A stretch of DNA of 64,000 bases from Prolixibacteraceae bacterium (lineage in GTDB: Bacteria; Bacteroidota; Bacteroidia; Bacteroidales; Prolixibacteraceae), in NCBI GenBank assembly GCA_023229575.1, contig JALNYZ010000007.1, positions 62,001-126,000 on the forward strand, in the 5' to 3' direction. The notes beneath the pieces were generated by a model. That model did no database searches. It had not been told where the DNA came from and worked only from the letters and a program-made list of their open reading frames with translations. This document shows, one piece after another, positions 14,908 to 24,118 of this stretch. Each line of letters starts with the position of its first letter. Position 1 is the stretch's first letter. Position numbers and translations under genes: made by a program.

Positions 14908-16740
14908 ATGCAAAAGGGGTTAAGAAGCAATCAATCCACGCAAGGGCGTAAAATGGCAGGAGCCAGAAGTTTATGGCGTGCCAATGGCATGAAGGAGAAC
15001 CAATTCGGCAAACCGATCATTGCCATTGTCAACTCTTTCACGCAGTTTGTTCCAGGTCATGCCCACCTGCATGAGGTAGGACAGATGGTGAAAAGGCTGG
15101 TTGAGGCAGAGGGATGCTTCGCTGCCGAGTTCAACACCATTGCCATCGACGACGGAATTGCGATGGGGCACAACGGAATGCTTTATTCGCTTCCTTCACG
15201 CGATCTGATTGCCGACAGTGTAGAGTACATGGTGAATGCCCATCAGGCGGATGCCATGATCTGCATCTCCAATTGCGACAAAATTACCCCCGGGATGCTG
15301 ATGGCCTCCATGCGGCTGAACATTCCATCCATCTTCGTTTCCGGGGGTCCGATGGAAGCCGGTGAGATCCGCGGCAAGCAATACGATCTGGTAGATGCCA
15401 TGGTGATGGGGGCCGATGATTCTATCAACGAACAGCTCTTATCGGAGGTTGAACAGGACGCCTGCCCAACTTGTGGCTCGTGCTCCGGCATGTTTACCGC
15501 TAATTCCATGAATTGCCTGACCGAGGCGCTTGGTCTCTCCCTTCCTGGTAACGGCACCATTGTCGCTACCCACGCCAACAGAAAAAGACTTTTTGAGCAG
15601 GCCGCAAAGCGGATCGTTGAAATCACCTACAGTTACTACCGTGACGGTAACGAAGCCATACTGCCCCGCTCCATAGCGACACGCTCAGCATTTATGAATG
15701 CCATGACCCTTGATATTGCCATGGGTGGATCGACCAATACCGTGTTGCACCTGTTGGCTATTGCCAATGAGGCTGGGGTTGATTTTACAATGAAAGAGAT
15801 GGACCAGCTTTCGCGCAATGTCCCATGTATATGCAAAGTTGCCCCAAGTTCCGCCTATCATGTACAGGATGTGAACAGGGCAGGCGGTATTATGGGAATT
15901 TTGGGCGAGCTGGAAAGGGAAAATCTACTGAACCTTGACGTGTCACGGGTGGATGAGCCAACCCTGGCTGTTGCCATCGAAAAGTGGGACATCCGGAGGG
16001 TTGGCGAAGGTTCAGAAGCAACTAAATGGTATGCCTCGGCTCCCGGAAACCTGGGCCGCAACCTTGTAATGGGCTCTCAGGAGAAATATTATCCGGATCT
16101 GGATATGGATCGTCAGCACGGATGCATCCGCGCGGTGGACAATGCCTTTTCCAAAGAGGGTGGTCTGGCAGTTCTGTACGGAAACATTGCACGAAACGGC
16201 TGTATTGTTAAAACAGCAGGAGTAGATGCATCTGTTTACCATTTCGAAGGGACAGCCCGTGTTTTCGAATCGCAGGAAGACTCATGTACAGGAATACTGG
16301 AAGGTAAAGTGAAACCGGGGGATGTAGTGATTATCCGCTATGAAGGGCCGAAAGGTGGACCAGGAATGCAGGAGATGCTCTATCCTACCTCCTACCTGAA
16401 ATCCAGGAAACTGGACAAGGCTTGTGCCCTTCTTACCGATGGACGTTTCTCGGGAGGCACTTCCGGACTTTCAATTGGCCATGTTTCTCCCGAGGCTGCT
16501 GCAGGTGGCGAAATTGCCCTGGTAGAAGATGGGGATAAAATTGTGATTGACATTCCCGGCAGGAAAATTGAGTGGATTGTCAGCGACACGGAAATGAAGG
16601 AACGGATCTCCAAACAAAAAGCTCGCGGAAATGGGGCATACAAACCTTCTGCCAGGGTTCGGGAGATCAGCAGGGCGCTGAAGGCCTATGCGCAAAATGT
16701 ATCCTCGGCTGATATGGGGGCGATTCGATTGATAGACTGA
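14908..16740 (+). CDS. ilvD: dihydroxy-acid dehydratase
   Basis: A 610-residue cytoplasmic Fe-S enzyme that dehydrates the 2,3-dihydroxy acids to the 2-keto acid precursors of valine and isoleucine. Iron-sulfur cysteines lie in CISNCDKITPGML and CPTCGSCSGMFTANSMN. The C-terminal LLTDGRFSGGTSGLSIGH block is family-typical. It is the first structural gene after the attenuator, so its expression is directly gated by it. A GACGGAG word tract starts at its stop codon, and a REP copy stands before ilvB. Confidence 0.96.
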   Translation: MQKGLRSNQSTQGRKMAGARSLWRANGMKENQFGKPIIAIVNSFTQFVPGHAHLHEVGQMVKRLVEAEGCFAAEFNTIAIDDGIAMGHNGMLYSLPSRDLIADSVEYMVNAHQADAMICISNCDKITPGMLMASMRLNIPSIFVSGGPMEAGEIRGKQYDLVDAMVMGADDSINEQLLSEVEQDACPTCGSCSGMFTANSMNCLTEALGLSLPGNGTIVATHANRKRLFEQAAKRIVEITYSYYRDGNEAILPRSIATRSAFMNAMTLDIAMGGSTNTVLHLLAIANEAGVDFTMKEMDQLSRNVPCICKVAPSSAYHVQDVNRAGGIMGILGELERENLLNLDVSRVDEPTLAVAIEKWDIRRVGEGSEATKWYASAPGNLGRNLVMGSQEKYYPDLDMDRQHGCIRAVDNAFSKEGGLAVLYGNIARNGCIVKTAGVDASVYHFEGTARVFESQEDSCTGILEGKVKPGDVVIIRYEGPKGGPGMQEMLYPTSYLKSRKLDKACALLTDGRFSGGTSGLSIGHVSPEAAAGGEIALVEDGDKIVIDIPGRKIEWIVSDTEMKERISKQKARGNGAYKPSARVREISRALKAYAQNVSSADMGAIRLID

Positions 16741-16914
16741 ACGGAATGACGGAGGGACGGAAAGACGGAGATGACGGAGAGACTGGGAGACGGGGACTGG
16801 GTGATTCGACTCCAGAAAGTAGCTCCCTGAGCCTGTCGAAGGGAGACCTGGAGACTCGGAGGAAATTGAATAATAAACGAAAAAGTAGAATTCTTATTAG
16901 ATAAATGATCAGAT
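16741..16914 (+). repeat. GACGGAG word tract plus one REP copy between ilvD and ilvB
   Basis: Directly after the ilvD stop, 16741-16800 repeats variants of GACGGAG and GACTGGGAGAC. At 16823-16845 lies CTCCC-TGAGCCTGTCGAAG-GGAG, the REP palindrome in inverted orientation with perfectly complementary ends. The tract lies inside a co-transcribed operon. Confidence 0.85.
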
Positions 16915-18657
16915 ATGACAGCTAAAAATGAGAAAATAAAAGATAGTCCGAAAGAGCCCGTTGAAATGTCGGGATCAGAAGCAATGATCCGTTCGCTGGT
17001 TGCAGAGGGGGTCGACACAATTTTCGGATACCCGGGTGGGGCCATCATGCCTATCTACGATGCACTTTACGATTTTGGCCACCATGTGAAGCATGTTTTG
17101 GTACGCCACGAGCAGGGCGCCGTACATGCAGCCCAGGGTTATGCACGTGTATCCGGCAAAGTAGGAGTCTGTTTTGCCACTTCAGGTCCCGGGGCAACCA
17201 ACCTGATCACAGGTATTGCCGATGCCATGATTGACTCCACGCCATTGGTTTGTATTACAGGCCAGGTTACCTCTGGTTTGCTTGGCACAGATGCTTTTCA
17301 GGAGTCTGATGTGATCGGTATCTCCATGCCTATCACCAAATGGAATTTTCAAATTACAAGTTCTGAAGAGATCCCGGAAGCAATAGCAAAAGCATTTTAC
17401 ATCGCTTTATCGGGTCGACCGGGGCCAGTACTCTTGGACATTACAAAGGACGCACAGTTTGGCAAACTTCAATTTACCTATGAAAAATGCACAAAAATCC
17501 GCTCCTATGTTCCTGAATTCCCAACGGATAAAAAACATCTGAAGAAGGCGGCCGATCTGATCAATGGGGCAAAAAAACCTTATCTCATCTATGGGCAGGG
17601 AATCCTGCTTTCAGGGGCCGAAAAAGAGCTTTTAAACTTTATCGAGAAAACCGGTATACCGGCAGCATCTACCCTGCTCGGTATTTCAGCCCTCCAAAGC
17701 GATCATCCCTTGAACATGGGAATGCTTGGTATGCATGGAAACTATGCCCCGAATATTAAAACCAACGAATGTGACGTTTTGATTGCCGTAGGTATGCGCT
17801 TTGACGACCGGGTTACCGGAAATATCAACACCTATGCCAGGCAGGCCAAGGTCATACACATCGAGATTGACCCTGCTGAGATTGATAAAAATATCAAAAC
17901 GGATGTTGCGATTATTGGTGATGCCAAACACACGCTTAGATTGCTGACTACCTTGGTTGAAGAGAAGAAACACACTGCATGGGTGAACGAATTCCTTCAG
18001 GCCCGCCAAAAGGAGCATGACAAGGTGATTGTGAATGACTTGACACCCACAAAAGCCGGATTAACCATGGGTGAAGTGGTACGCATGTCGACCGATCTTA
18101 CCGAAAACAAAGCTGTAATTGTTACAGATGTTGGTCAGAACCAGATGGCAGCCGCCCGTTATGCCCGTTTCAATCAATCCAGATTGTGGGTTACCTCAGG
18201 CGGATTGGGGACAATGGGGTTTGGACTGCCGGCAGCCATGGGCGCTAAATTGGGAGCTCCCGAAAAAGAGGTGATTCTTTTTGTCGGTGATGGTGGGATC
18301 CAGATGACGATTCAGGAACTGGGAACGATCTCGCAGGAAAATTTGCCGGTCAAGATCGTGATTCTAAACAATGATTTCCTTGGGATGGTACGCCAGTGGC
18401 AGGAGCTCTTTTTTGAGAAGAGATATTCGTTTACCGAAATTACCAGTCCGGATTTTGTCAAACTGGCTGATGCTTACGGAATTCCAGGAGCCTCAGTTTC
18501 CGACAGGGCAAATCTGAATAAGGCCATGAAAGAGATGATCAACGCTAAAGGGCCTTACCTGCTTGAAGTCAAAATTGAACAGGAGGACAATATTTTCCCA
18601 ATGGTCCCTGCCGGTGGAACAGTATCCAGATGTCTGCTTGGGGCAGACGAATTGTAA
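16915..18657 (+). CDS. ilvB: acetolactate synthase large (catalytic) subunit
   Basis: A 580-residue ThDP enzyme that makes acetolactate or acetohydroxybutyrate from pyruvate and a second keto acid. The catalytic glutamate lies in LVRHEQGAVHAAQGYAR, and the ThDP/Mg motif runs from GDGGIQMTIQELG to LNNDFLGMVRQW. An unusual polar N-terminal extension of about 20 residues (rich in K, E, P) precedes the domain start at MSGSEAMIRSLV. It works with the regulatory subunit encoded 23 bases downstream. Confidence 0.96.
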   Translation: MTAKNEKIKDSPKEPVEMSGSEAMIRSLVAEGVDTIFGYPGGAIMPIYDALYDFGHHVKHVLVRHEQGAVHAAQGYARVSGKVGVCFATSGPGATNLITGIADAMIDSTPLVCITGQVTSGLLGTDAFQESDVIGISMPITKWNFQITSSEEIPEAIAKAFYIALSGRPGPVLLDITKDAQFGKLQFTYEKCTKIRSYVPEFPTDKKHLKKAADLINGAKKPYLIYGQGILLSGAEKELLNFIEKTGIPAASTLLGISALQSDHPLNMGMLGMHGNYAPNIKTNECDVLIAVGMRFDDRVTGNINTYARQAKVIHIEIDPAEIDKNIKTDVAIIGDAKHTLRLLTTLVEEKKHTAWVNEFLQARQKEHDKVIVNDLTPTKAGLTMGEVVRMSTDLTENKAVIVTDVGQNQMAAARYARFNQSRLWVTSGGLGTMGFGLPAAMGAKLGAPEKEVILFVGDGGIQMTIQELGTISQENLPVKIVILNNDFLGMVRQWQELFFEKRYSFTEITSPDFVKLADAYGIPGASVSDRANLNKAMKEMINAKGPYLLEVKIEQEDNIFPMVPAGGTVSRCLLGADEL

Positions 18658-18680
18658 TTATTTTCAGAAACAAAAATATT

Positions 18681-19235
18681 ATGAGACAAGAGTATATCAT
18701 CACCGCGTACACCGAAAACCACATCGGTTTGCTCAACAGAATTACCATCATCTTCACCCGCAGGAAGGTGAACATTGAGAGTCTGACAGTTTCTGAATCG
18801 GCCATCGCCGGAATCTCCAAATTCACCATCGTGATCAACGAGGAGAAAGAAAAAGTGGTCAACATCGTCAAGCAGATCGAGAAACTGATTGATGTGTTGA
18901 AGGCTTTTTACCATACCAATGATGAGATGATCTTTCAGGAGATCGCCTTGTACAAAGTGACTACCCAGGCACTAATGGACAGTGACCAGATTGAGAAGAT
19001 GATCAGAAATCACAATGCGCGGATACTGGAGATCACCAAAGAGTACACCGTTATTGAGAAAACAGGACACAAGGAGGAGACTCAGGCGCTTTTTGAAGGG
19101 TTGAACCAATTTGGGGTTTTGCAATTCATCCGGTCTGGAAGGATCGCCATCACGCGCTCGCCCATCGAAAGGCTCTCCGAATTTCTCCGCGAACGGGATG
19201 CGCTGTTTACGAAGATGGAGGCAAAGGTAAAGTGA
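18681..19235 (+). CDS. ilvN: acetolactate synthase small (regulatory) subunit
   Basis: I use the ATG at 18681, which opens with the ACT domain (MRQEYIITAYTENHIGLLNR). The longer frame from 18630 overlaps ilvB and adds non-domain sequence. The 184-residue protein has the N-terminal ACT domain (about residues 3-75: ITIIFTRRKVNIESLTVSES) that mediates feedback control by valine in this family, then a second ACT-like region. It activates IlvB and makes it sensitive to product. It sits between ilvB and ilvC in the operon. Confidence 0.94.
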   Translation: MRQEYIITAYTENHIGLLNRITIIFTRRKVNIESLTVSESAIAGISKFTIVINEEKEKVVNIVKQIEKLIDVLKAFYHTNDEMIFQEIALYKVTTQALMDSDQIEKMIRNHNARILEITKEYTVIEKTGHKEETQALFEGLNQFGVLQFIRSGRIAITRSPIERLSEFLRERDALFTKMEAKVK

Positions 19236-19296
19236 TGTTGAAGCAGAGATAAGAAGATAATATTCGGATTTTTTTATAAAACAAAAACACAAAAAA

Positions 19297-20343
19297 ATGG
19301 CTAAGATTAATTTTGGAGGAACAGAAGAGAATGTGGTAACCCGCGAAGAGTTTCCATTGGCAAAGGCACAGGAAGTATTGAAAAACGACACCATCGCCAT
19401 CATTGGATACGGTGTTCAAGGACCCGGACAATCGCTCAACCTCCGCGACAACGGTTTCAATGTCATCATCGGACAAAGAAAAGCATCCAAAACATGGGAC
19501 AAAGCCATCGCCGATGGTTGGGTACCCGGAAAAAATCTTTTTGAAATTGAAGAGGCTTGCGAAAGAGGTACAATCCTTCAGTTTCTGCTTTCAGACGCCG
19601 GTCAGATCACTTTGTGGCCGACCGTCAAAAAACACCTGACCGCCGGGAAGGCGCTTTATTTCTCTCATGGATTTGGTATAACCTACAAAGAACGTACCGG
19701 AATTGTCCCGCCAGCTGATGTGGACGTAATTCTCGTTGCTCCCAAAGGATCCGGTACCAGCCTTCGCAGAATGTTTCTGCAAGGTCGCGGACTGAACTCC
19801 AGCTATGCTATTTTCCAGGATGCAACCGGCAAAGCTTGGGATAGAGTCGTTGCACTAGGTATTGGCGTAGGATCAGGGTACTTGTTTGAAACAACCTTCA
19901 AGAAAGAGGTCTATTCGGATTTGACCGGCGAACGCGGTACCCTAATGGGCGCCATCCAGGGAATCTTTGCCGCACAATACGAAGTGCTGCGCAAGAATGG
20001 TCACTCCCCTTCCGAGGCTTTCAACGAAACTGTGGAAGAATTGACACAAAGTTTGATGCCATTGGTTGCCGAGAACGGTATGGACTGGATGTATGCCAAC
20101 TGCTCAACGACTGCCCAACGTGGTGCACTGGACTGGTGGAAGAAATTCAGGGATGCATCTTTACCTGTTTTCACAGAACTGTACAAGGAAGTTGCTGCCG
20201 GGAACGAGGCACAACGCTCGATCGACTCCAACAGCAAAGATGATTACCGTGTCAAACTGGAAGAAGAACTCAAAGAACTCCGCGAATCAGAGATGTGGAG
20301 AGCGGGAGCCGCCGTTCGTAAGTTGAGACCGGAAAACAACTAG
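19297..20343 (+). CDS. ilvC: ketol-acid reductoisomerase
   Basis: A 348-residue NAD(P)H- and Mg-dependent enzyme that rearranges and reduces acetolactate or acetohydroxybutyrate. The Rossmann motif is IAIIGYGVQGPGQSLNLRD (the usual GYGSQG is GYGVQG here), and the cofactor loop is GQRKASKTW. The C-terminal helical domain carries the metal ligands in DLTGERGTLMGAIQG and ETVEELTQ. At 348 residues it is slightly longer than the 330-residue class I enzymes, mainly at the N-terminus. A GGGACGGAGGGACTGAG tract follows its stop. Confidence 0.95.
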   Translation: MAKINFGGTEENVVTREEFPLAKAQEVLKNDTIAIIGYGVQGPGQSLNLRDNGFNVIIGQRKASKTWDKAIADGWVPGKNLFEIEEACERGTILQFLLSDAGQITLWPTVKKHLTAGKALYFSHGFGITYKERTGIVPPADVDVILVAPKGSGTSLRRMFLQGRGLNSSYAIFQDATGKAWDRVVALGIGVGSGYLFETTFKKEVYSDLTGERGTLMGAIQGIFAAQYEVLRKNGHSPSEAFNETVEELTQSLMPLVAENGMDWMYANCSTTAQRGALDWWKKFRDASLPVFTELYKEVAAGNEAQRSIDSNSKDDYRVKLEEELKELRESEMWRAGAAVRKLRPENN

Positions 20344-20468
20344 GCGACTGAGGGACGGAGGGACTGAGACGAAGCACCGGTTCTTGAGCTAAGCCTAATG
20401 GTCCTTACAGTCCTAAAAGTCCTGCGAAGGCCTAAAGCCTATTTTAACTGATCATTAATTAGCAACAA
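20344..20468 (+). repeat. low-complexity word tract between ilvC and leuA
   Basis: Starting at the ilvC stop, GACTGAGGGACGGAGGGACTG repeats a GGGACGGAG/GGGACTGAG word, then GTCCTTACAGTCCTAAAAGTCC follows. This is the same class as the tract after ilvD. No gene is visible. Confidence 0.5.
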
Positions 20469-21992
20469 ATGGACAACAGAGTATATATTTTTGACACCAC
20501 CCTGCGCGATGGCGAACAGGTGCCTGGATGCCAGCTGAACACAATCGAAAAGATTGAGGTGGCCAAGGTGTTGGAGCAACTGGGGGTTGATGTGATTGAA
20601 GCAGGATTCCCGATATCGAGTCCGGGCGACTTCAAATCGGTGGTCGAAATCTCCAAGGCTGTCACCTGGCCCACCATCTGTGCCTTGACACGTGCCGTGG
20701 AGAAAGACATTGAAGTGGCTGCCGAGTCATTGAAATACGCCAAGCGTGGCCGTATTCATACGGGTATTGGCACATCGCCCTACCACATCGTCTCTAAGCT
20801 TAATTCCAATCCTGAGGAGATTTTGGAGAGAGCTGTGAAAGCTGTAAAATATGCAAAAAGATTCGTGGAAGATGTTGAGTTTTATGCGGAAGATGCCGGA
20901 CGTTCAGACAATGTGTACCTGGCAAGGGTGGTAGAAGCCGTAATCAAAGCCGGCGCTACAGTAGTGAACATTCCGGATACGACAGGTTATTGCCTCCCAT
21001 ACGAATTTGGCGATAAGATCAAATTTTTGATGGAGAATGTGCCAAACATCCACAAAGCCATTATCTCGACCCACTGTCACAACGACCTTGGTATGGCAAC
21101 CGCCAATACCATCGCAGGAGTGATGAACGGGGCACGTCAGGTAGAGGTGACCATCAACGGAATTGGCGAACGGGCCGGAAATACCTCCCTCGAAGAGGTG
21201 GTGATGATCCTCCGTTCGCACAAGGAGTTGGATTTGCACACCAACATCAACACCAAAAATATCTACAAAACCAGTAAGCTCGTCTCAAATCTGATGAACA
21301 TGCCGGTTCAGCCCAACAAAGCCATCGTTGGTCGCAACGCCTTTGCCCATTCGAGCGGCATCCACCAGGATGGTGTTCTGAAAAACCGCGAAAACTACGA
21401 GATCATCGATCCGGTAGAGGTTGGTATCAACGAGTCCTCCATCGTGTTGACCGCCCGCAGCGGACGTGCAGCATTGAAGCACCACCTGGATATGCTGGGA
21501 GTTAAACTTGGAAAAGGGAAACTGGACGAAGTTTACCAGGACTTCCTGGTGATGGCCGACAAGAAAAAAGACATCAAAGAGGATGATCTTTTGGTATTGG
21601 TTGGTGAACTTGGCCACGGCGAACGTCGCATCAAACTCGACTTTTTGCAGGTAGTAACCGGTAAAAACCTGGTCCCCATGGCAACCCTGCGGTTGGATAT
21701 TGCCGGAGAAAAATTCACGGCAACCGAATCAGGGAATGGCCCTGTTGACGCAGCCATCAAAGCCGTCAAGGCTATCATCCACCGCAAGGTGACCCTTCAG
21801 GAGTTTCTGATCCAGGCCATCAACAAAGGCAGCGACGACATTGGCAAAGTGCACATGCAGGTCGAACATGAAGGAGTTGTCTTCAATGGTTTTGGCGCAA
21901 ATACCGACATCATCACCGCTTCTGTTGAGGCATTCCTCGATGCCATCAACAAGATCGGAAACAGTGAAATTGCTTCTGAGGCAAAACAATGA
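20469..21992 (+). CDS. leuA: 2-isopropylmalate synthase
   Basis: A 507-residue enzyme that condenses 2-ketoisovalerate with acetyl-CoA, the first step of leucine synthesis. The HMGL-like TIM barrel shows FDTTLRDGEQVPGCQL, the metal-binding STHCHNDLGMATAN and INGIGERAGNTSLEE. The LeuA allosteric (dimerisation) domain occupies about the last 130 residues. It shares this architecture with the second paralogue at 24118, but only this one has the canonical bacterial LeuA signature (HCHNDLG). Its TGA is immediately followed by a REP copy. Confidence 0.94.
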   Translation: MDNRVYIFDTTLRDGEQVPGCQLNTIEKIEVAKVLEQLGVDVIEAGFPISSPGDFKSVVEISKAVTWPTICALTRAVEKDIEVAAESLKYAKRGRIHTGIGTSPYHIVSKLNSNPEEILERAVKAVKYAKRFVEDVEFYAEDAGRSDNVYLARVVEAVIKAGATVVNIPDTTGYCLPYEFGDKIKFLMENVPNIHKAIISTHCHNDLGMATANTIAGVMNGARQVEVTINGIGERAGNTSLEEVVMILRSHKELDLHTNINTKNIYKTSKLVSNLMNMPVQPNKAIVGRNAFAHSSGIHQDGVLKNRENYEIIDPVEVGINESSIVLTARSGRAALKHHLDMLGVKLGKGKLDEVYQDFLVMADKKKDIKEDDLLVLVGELGHGERRIKLDFLQVVTGKNLVPMATLRLDIAGEKFTATESGNGPVDAAIKAVKAIIHRKVTLQEFLIQAINKGSDDIGKVHMQVEHEGVVFNGFGANTDIITASVEAFLDAINKIGNSEIASEAKQ

Positions 21993-22089
21993 CCCTTCGA
22001 CAGGCTCAGGGACCGGATTCTTTTTTATGGAATTGCGCCCTGACTCTGTTCGATCTCCGAATAGTTCCCTTCGACAGGCTCAGGAACCG
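21993..22089 (+). repeat. two directly repeated REP copies between leuA and leuC
   Basis: CCCTTCGACAGGCTCAGGGA followed by CCGG (21993-22016) starts on the base after the leuA stop. A second copy with GGAACCG at its end lies at 22067-22089. Both have the same orientation as the left array of the GIY-YIG element and use the GG variant (GACAGG) of the core. Confidence 0.92.
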
Positions 22090-22123
22090 TGGCGATAATT
22101 GAAATTAAAAAATATATATAGTT

Positions 22124-23518
22124 TTGGAACCAACAACATTATTTGATAAGATCTGGGATGCCCATGTGGTGAACAAAATCGAAGGGGGACCCTCCGTTTT
22201 GTACATCGACAGGCATTTCATACATGAGGTTACCAGTCCGGTAGCATTTTCGGGATTGGAAAGCCGCGGATTGACTGTCTTCCGTCCCCAAAATACGGTT
22301 GCAACCCCCGACCACAACGTACCAACCATTGAACAGCATCTGCCAATCCGCGAAGAACTTTCGCGCAAGCAGGTGGAGACCCTCACTACCAATTGTGAGC
22401 GCCACAAAATCCCTATGTACGGCCTAAGCCATAAATGGCATGGCATTGTGCACATCATCGGGCCGGAACTTGGCATCACCCAGCCAGGCATGACCATTGT
22501 CTGCGGCGACAGCCACACCTCTACCCACGGGGCCTTTGGGGCAATCGCCTTTGGTATTGGTACGAGCGAGGTCGAGATGGTATTTGCCAGTCAATGCATC
22601 CTCCAGCCCAAGCCAAAAAAGATGCGGATTAATGTCGAAGGGAAATTAGGCAAGAATGTCACTTCCAAAGACATCGCACTGTATGTGATCGCAAAAATTT
22701 CCACTTCAGGGGGTACCGGTCACTTCGTCGAATTTGCCGGATCGGCCATCCGCTCCCTCTCCATGGAGGCCCGGATGACCCTCTGCAACATGAGCATCGA
22801 GTGTGGCGCCCGTGGGGGCATGATCGCCCCTGACGAGACTACTTTTGCTTATTTGAAAGGCCGTGAAGAGGCTCCGAAGGGAGCCGAATGGGATCAGAAA
22901 GTAGCCGAATGGAAGAAACTCAAGACAGATGAAAATGCTGTTTTCGACACAGAATACACCTTTGATGCTGCCGATATCTCCCCGATGATCACCTATGGCA
23001 CCAATCCCGGAATGGGCGTTGGAGTCGAAGGGTCTATTCCTACCGGGGATGACTTGACAGGCAGCGACCGTACAACTTTCCTTAAATCACTTGAATACAT
23101 GGGTTTCAAACCAGGAGAGAAGCTGAAAGGAAAGAAAATCGACTACATCTTCATCGGCAGTTGTACCAACGGACGAATCGAAGACTTCCGCCTGTTTGCC
23201 AACTACATCAAGGGCAAGAAAAAAGCCTCCTGGGTTACAGCCTGGATCGTTCCGGGTTCAAAACAGGTAGAACAGCAAATCCGCGAAGAGGGACTGGTTG
23301 AGATCATGGAGTCGGCTGGATTTGCCCTTCGTCAACCAGGATGTTCGGCTTGCCTGGCCATGAACGATGACAAAATCCCGGAAGGAAAATATGCCGTATC
23401 CACCTCAAACCGCAATTTCGAAGGCCGCCAGGGCCCCGGTGCCCGCACGATGCTGGCTAGTCCGCTGATGGCGGCTGCAGCTGCGGTAAGTGGAGTGATT
23501 TCTGACCCGAGAGAGTAA
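22124..23518 (+). CDS. leuC: 3-isopropylmalate dehydratase large subunit
   Basis: A 464-residue aconitase-family protein that isomerises isopropylmalate (and, in this operon, probably citramalate). The N-terminus TTLFDKIWDAHVV begins at residue 4, and the frame upstream of 22124 hits TAA at 22106 without any ATG, so a TTG start is the only one that keeps the family N-terminus. The [4Fe-4S] ligands are in IGSCTNGRIEDFRL and PGCSACLAMN, and VCGDSHTSTHGAFG is the substrate loop. leuD follows after 12 bases and encodes the swivel subunit. Confidence 0.94.
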   Translation: MEPTTLFDKIWDAHVVNKIEGGPSVLYIDRHFIHEVTSPVAFSGLESRGLTVFRPQNTVATPDHNVPTIEQHLPIREELSRKQVETLTTNCERHKIPMYGLSHKWHGIVHIIGPELGITQPGMTIVCGDSHTSTHGAFGAIAFGIGTSEVEMVFASQCILQPKPKKMRINVEGKLGKNVTSKDIALYVIAKISTSGGTGHFVEFAGSAIRSLSMEARMTLCNMSIECGARGGMIAPDETTFAYLKGREEAPKGAEWDQKVAEWKKLKTDENAVFDTEYTFDAADISPMITYGTNPGMGVGVEGSIPTGDDLTGSDRTTFLKSLEYMGFKPGEKLKGKKIDYIFIGSCTNGRIEDFRLFANYIKGKKKASWVTAWIVPGSKQVEQQIREEGLVEIMESAGFALRQPGCSACLAMNDDKIPEGKYAVSTSNRNFEGRQGPGARTMLASPLMAAAAAVSGVISDPRE

Positions 23519-23530
23519 ATTAATTAAAAA

Positions 23531-24118
23531 ATGGCAATAGATAAATTCCACAAAATAATTAGTTCCGCCATTCCCCTTCCCATCGAGAATGTGGACACGG
23601 ACCAGATCATACCGGCCAGGTTTTTAAAGGCGGTTGAGCGAAAAGGCTTTGGTGACAACCTGTTCCGCGACTGGCGATACCGTAAGGATGGCACCCCCAA
23701 CCCTGATTTCGTTCTGAACAATCCGAAATATTCGGGTACCATTTTGGTCGCCGGAAAGAATTTCGGCAGTGGCTCCAGCCGCGAACATGCCGCTTGGGCT
23801 GTATATGACTTTGGGTTCAGGGTCGTTGTTTCCAGCTTTTTTGCCGATATCTTCAAGGGAAATGTCCTCAACAACGGACTGTTACCAATTCAGGTGCCTG
23901 AAGCTTTCCTGACAGGAATGTTCGGGACAATCGAAAAAAATCCTTCTGCCACTTTTGAGGTGGACCTGGAAACACAGATCATCCGGAACAACAGCCTGGG
24001 TATAGAATTCAAATTCGATATTAATCCGTATAAGAAAGAGTGCCTTTTGAAAGGGTACGATGACATTGATTACCTGCTGAGTCTCAAAAAGGAGATTGAA
24101 GCTTTTGAAATGAAATAA
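23531..24118 (+). CDS. leuD: 3-isopropylmalate dehydratase small subunit
   Basis: A 195-residue swivel subunit of isopropylmalate isomerase. The conserved NVDTDQIIPARFLK is near the N-terminus and NFGSGSSREHAAWAV in the middle; both are diagnostic. It is co-encoded with leuC and overlaps the next gene by one base (TAATG), so translation is probably coupled. The complex should serve both leucine synthesis and the adjacent citramalate-type route. Confidence 0.95.
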   Translation: MAIDKFHKIISSAIPLPIENVDTDQIIPARFLKAVERKGFGDNLFRDWRYRKDGTPNPDFVLNNPKYSGTILVAGKNFGSGSSREHAAWAVYDFGFRVVVSSFFADIFKGNVLNNGLLPIQVPEAFLTGMFGTIEKNPSATFEVDLETQIIRNNSLGIEFKFDINPYKKECLLKGYDDIDYLLSLKKEIEAFEMK

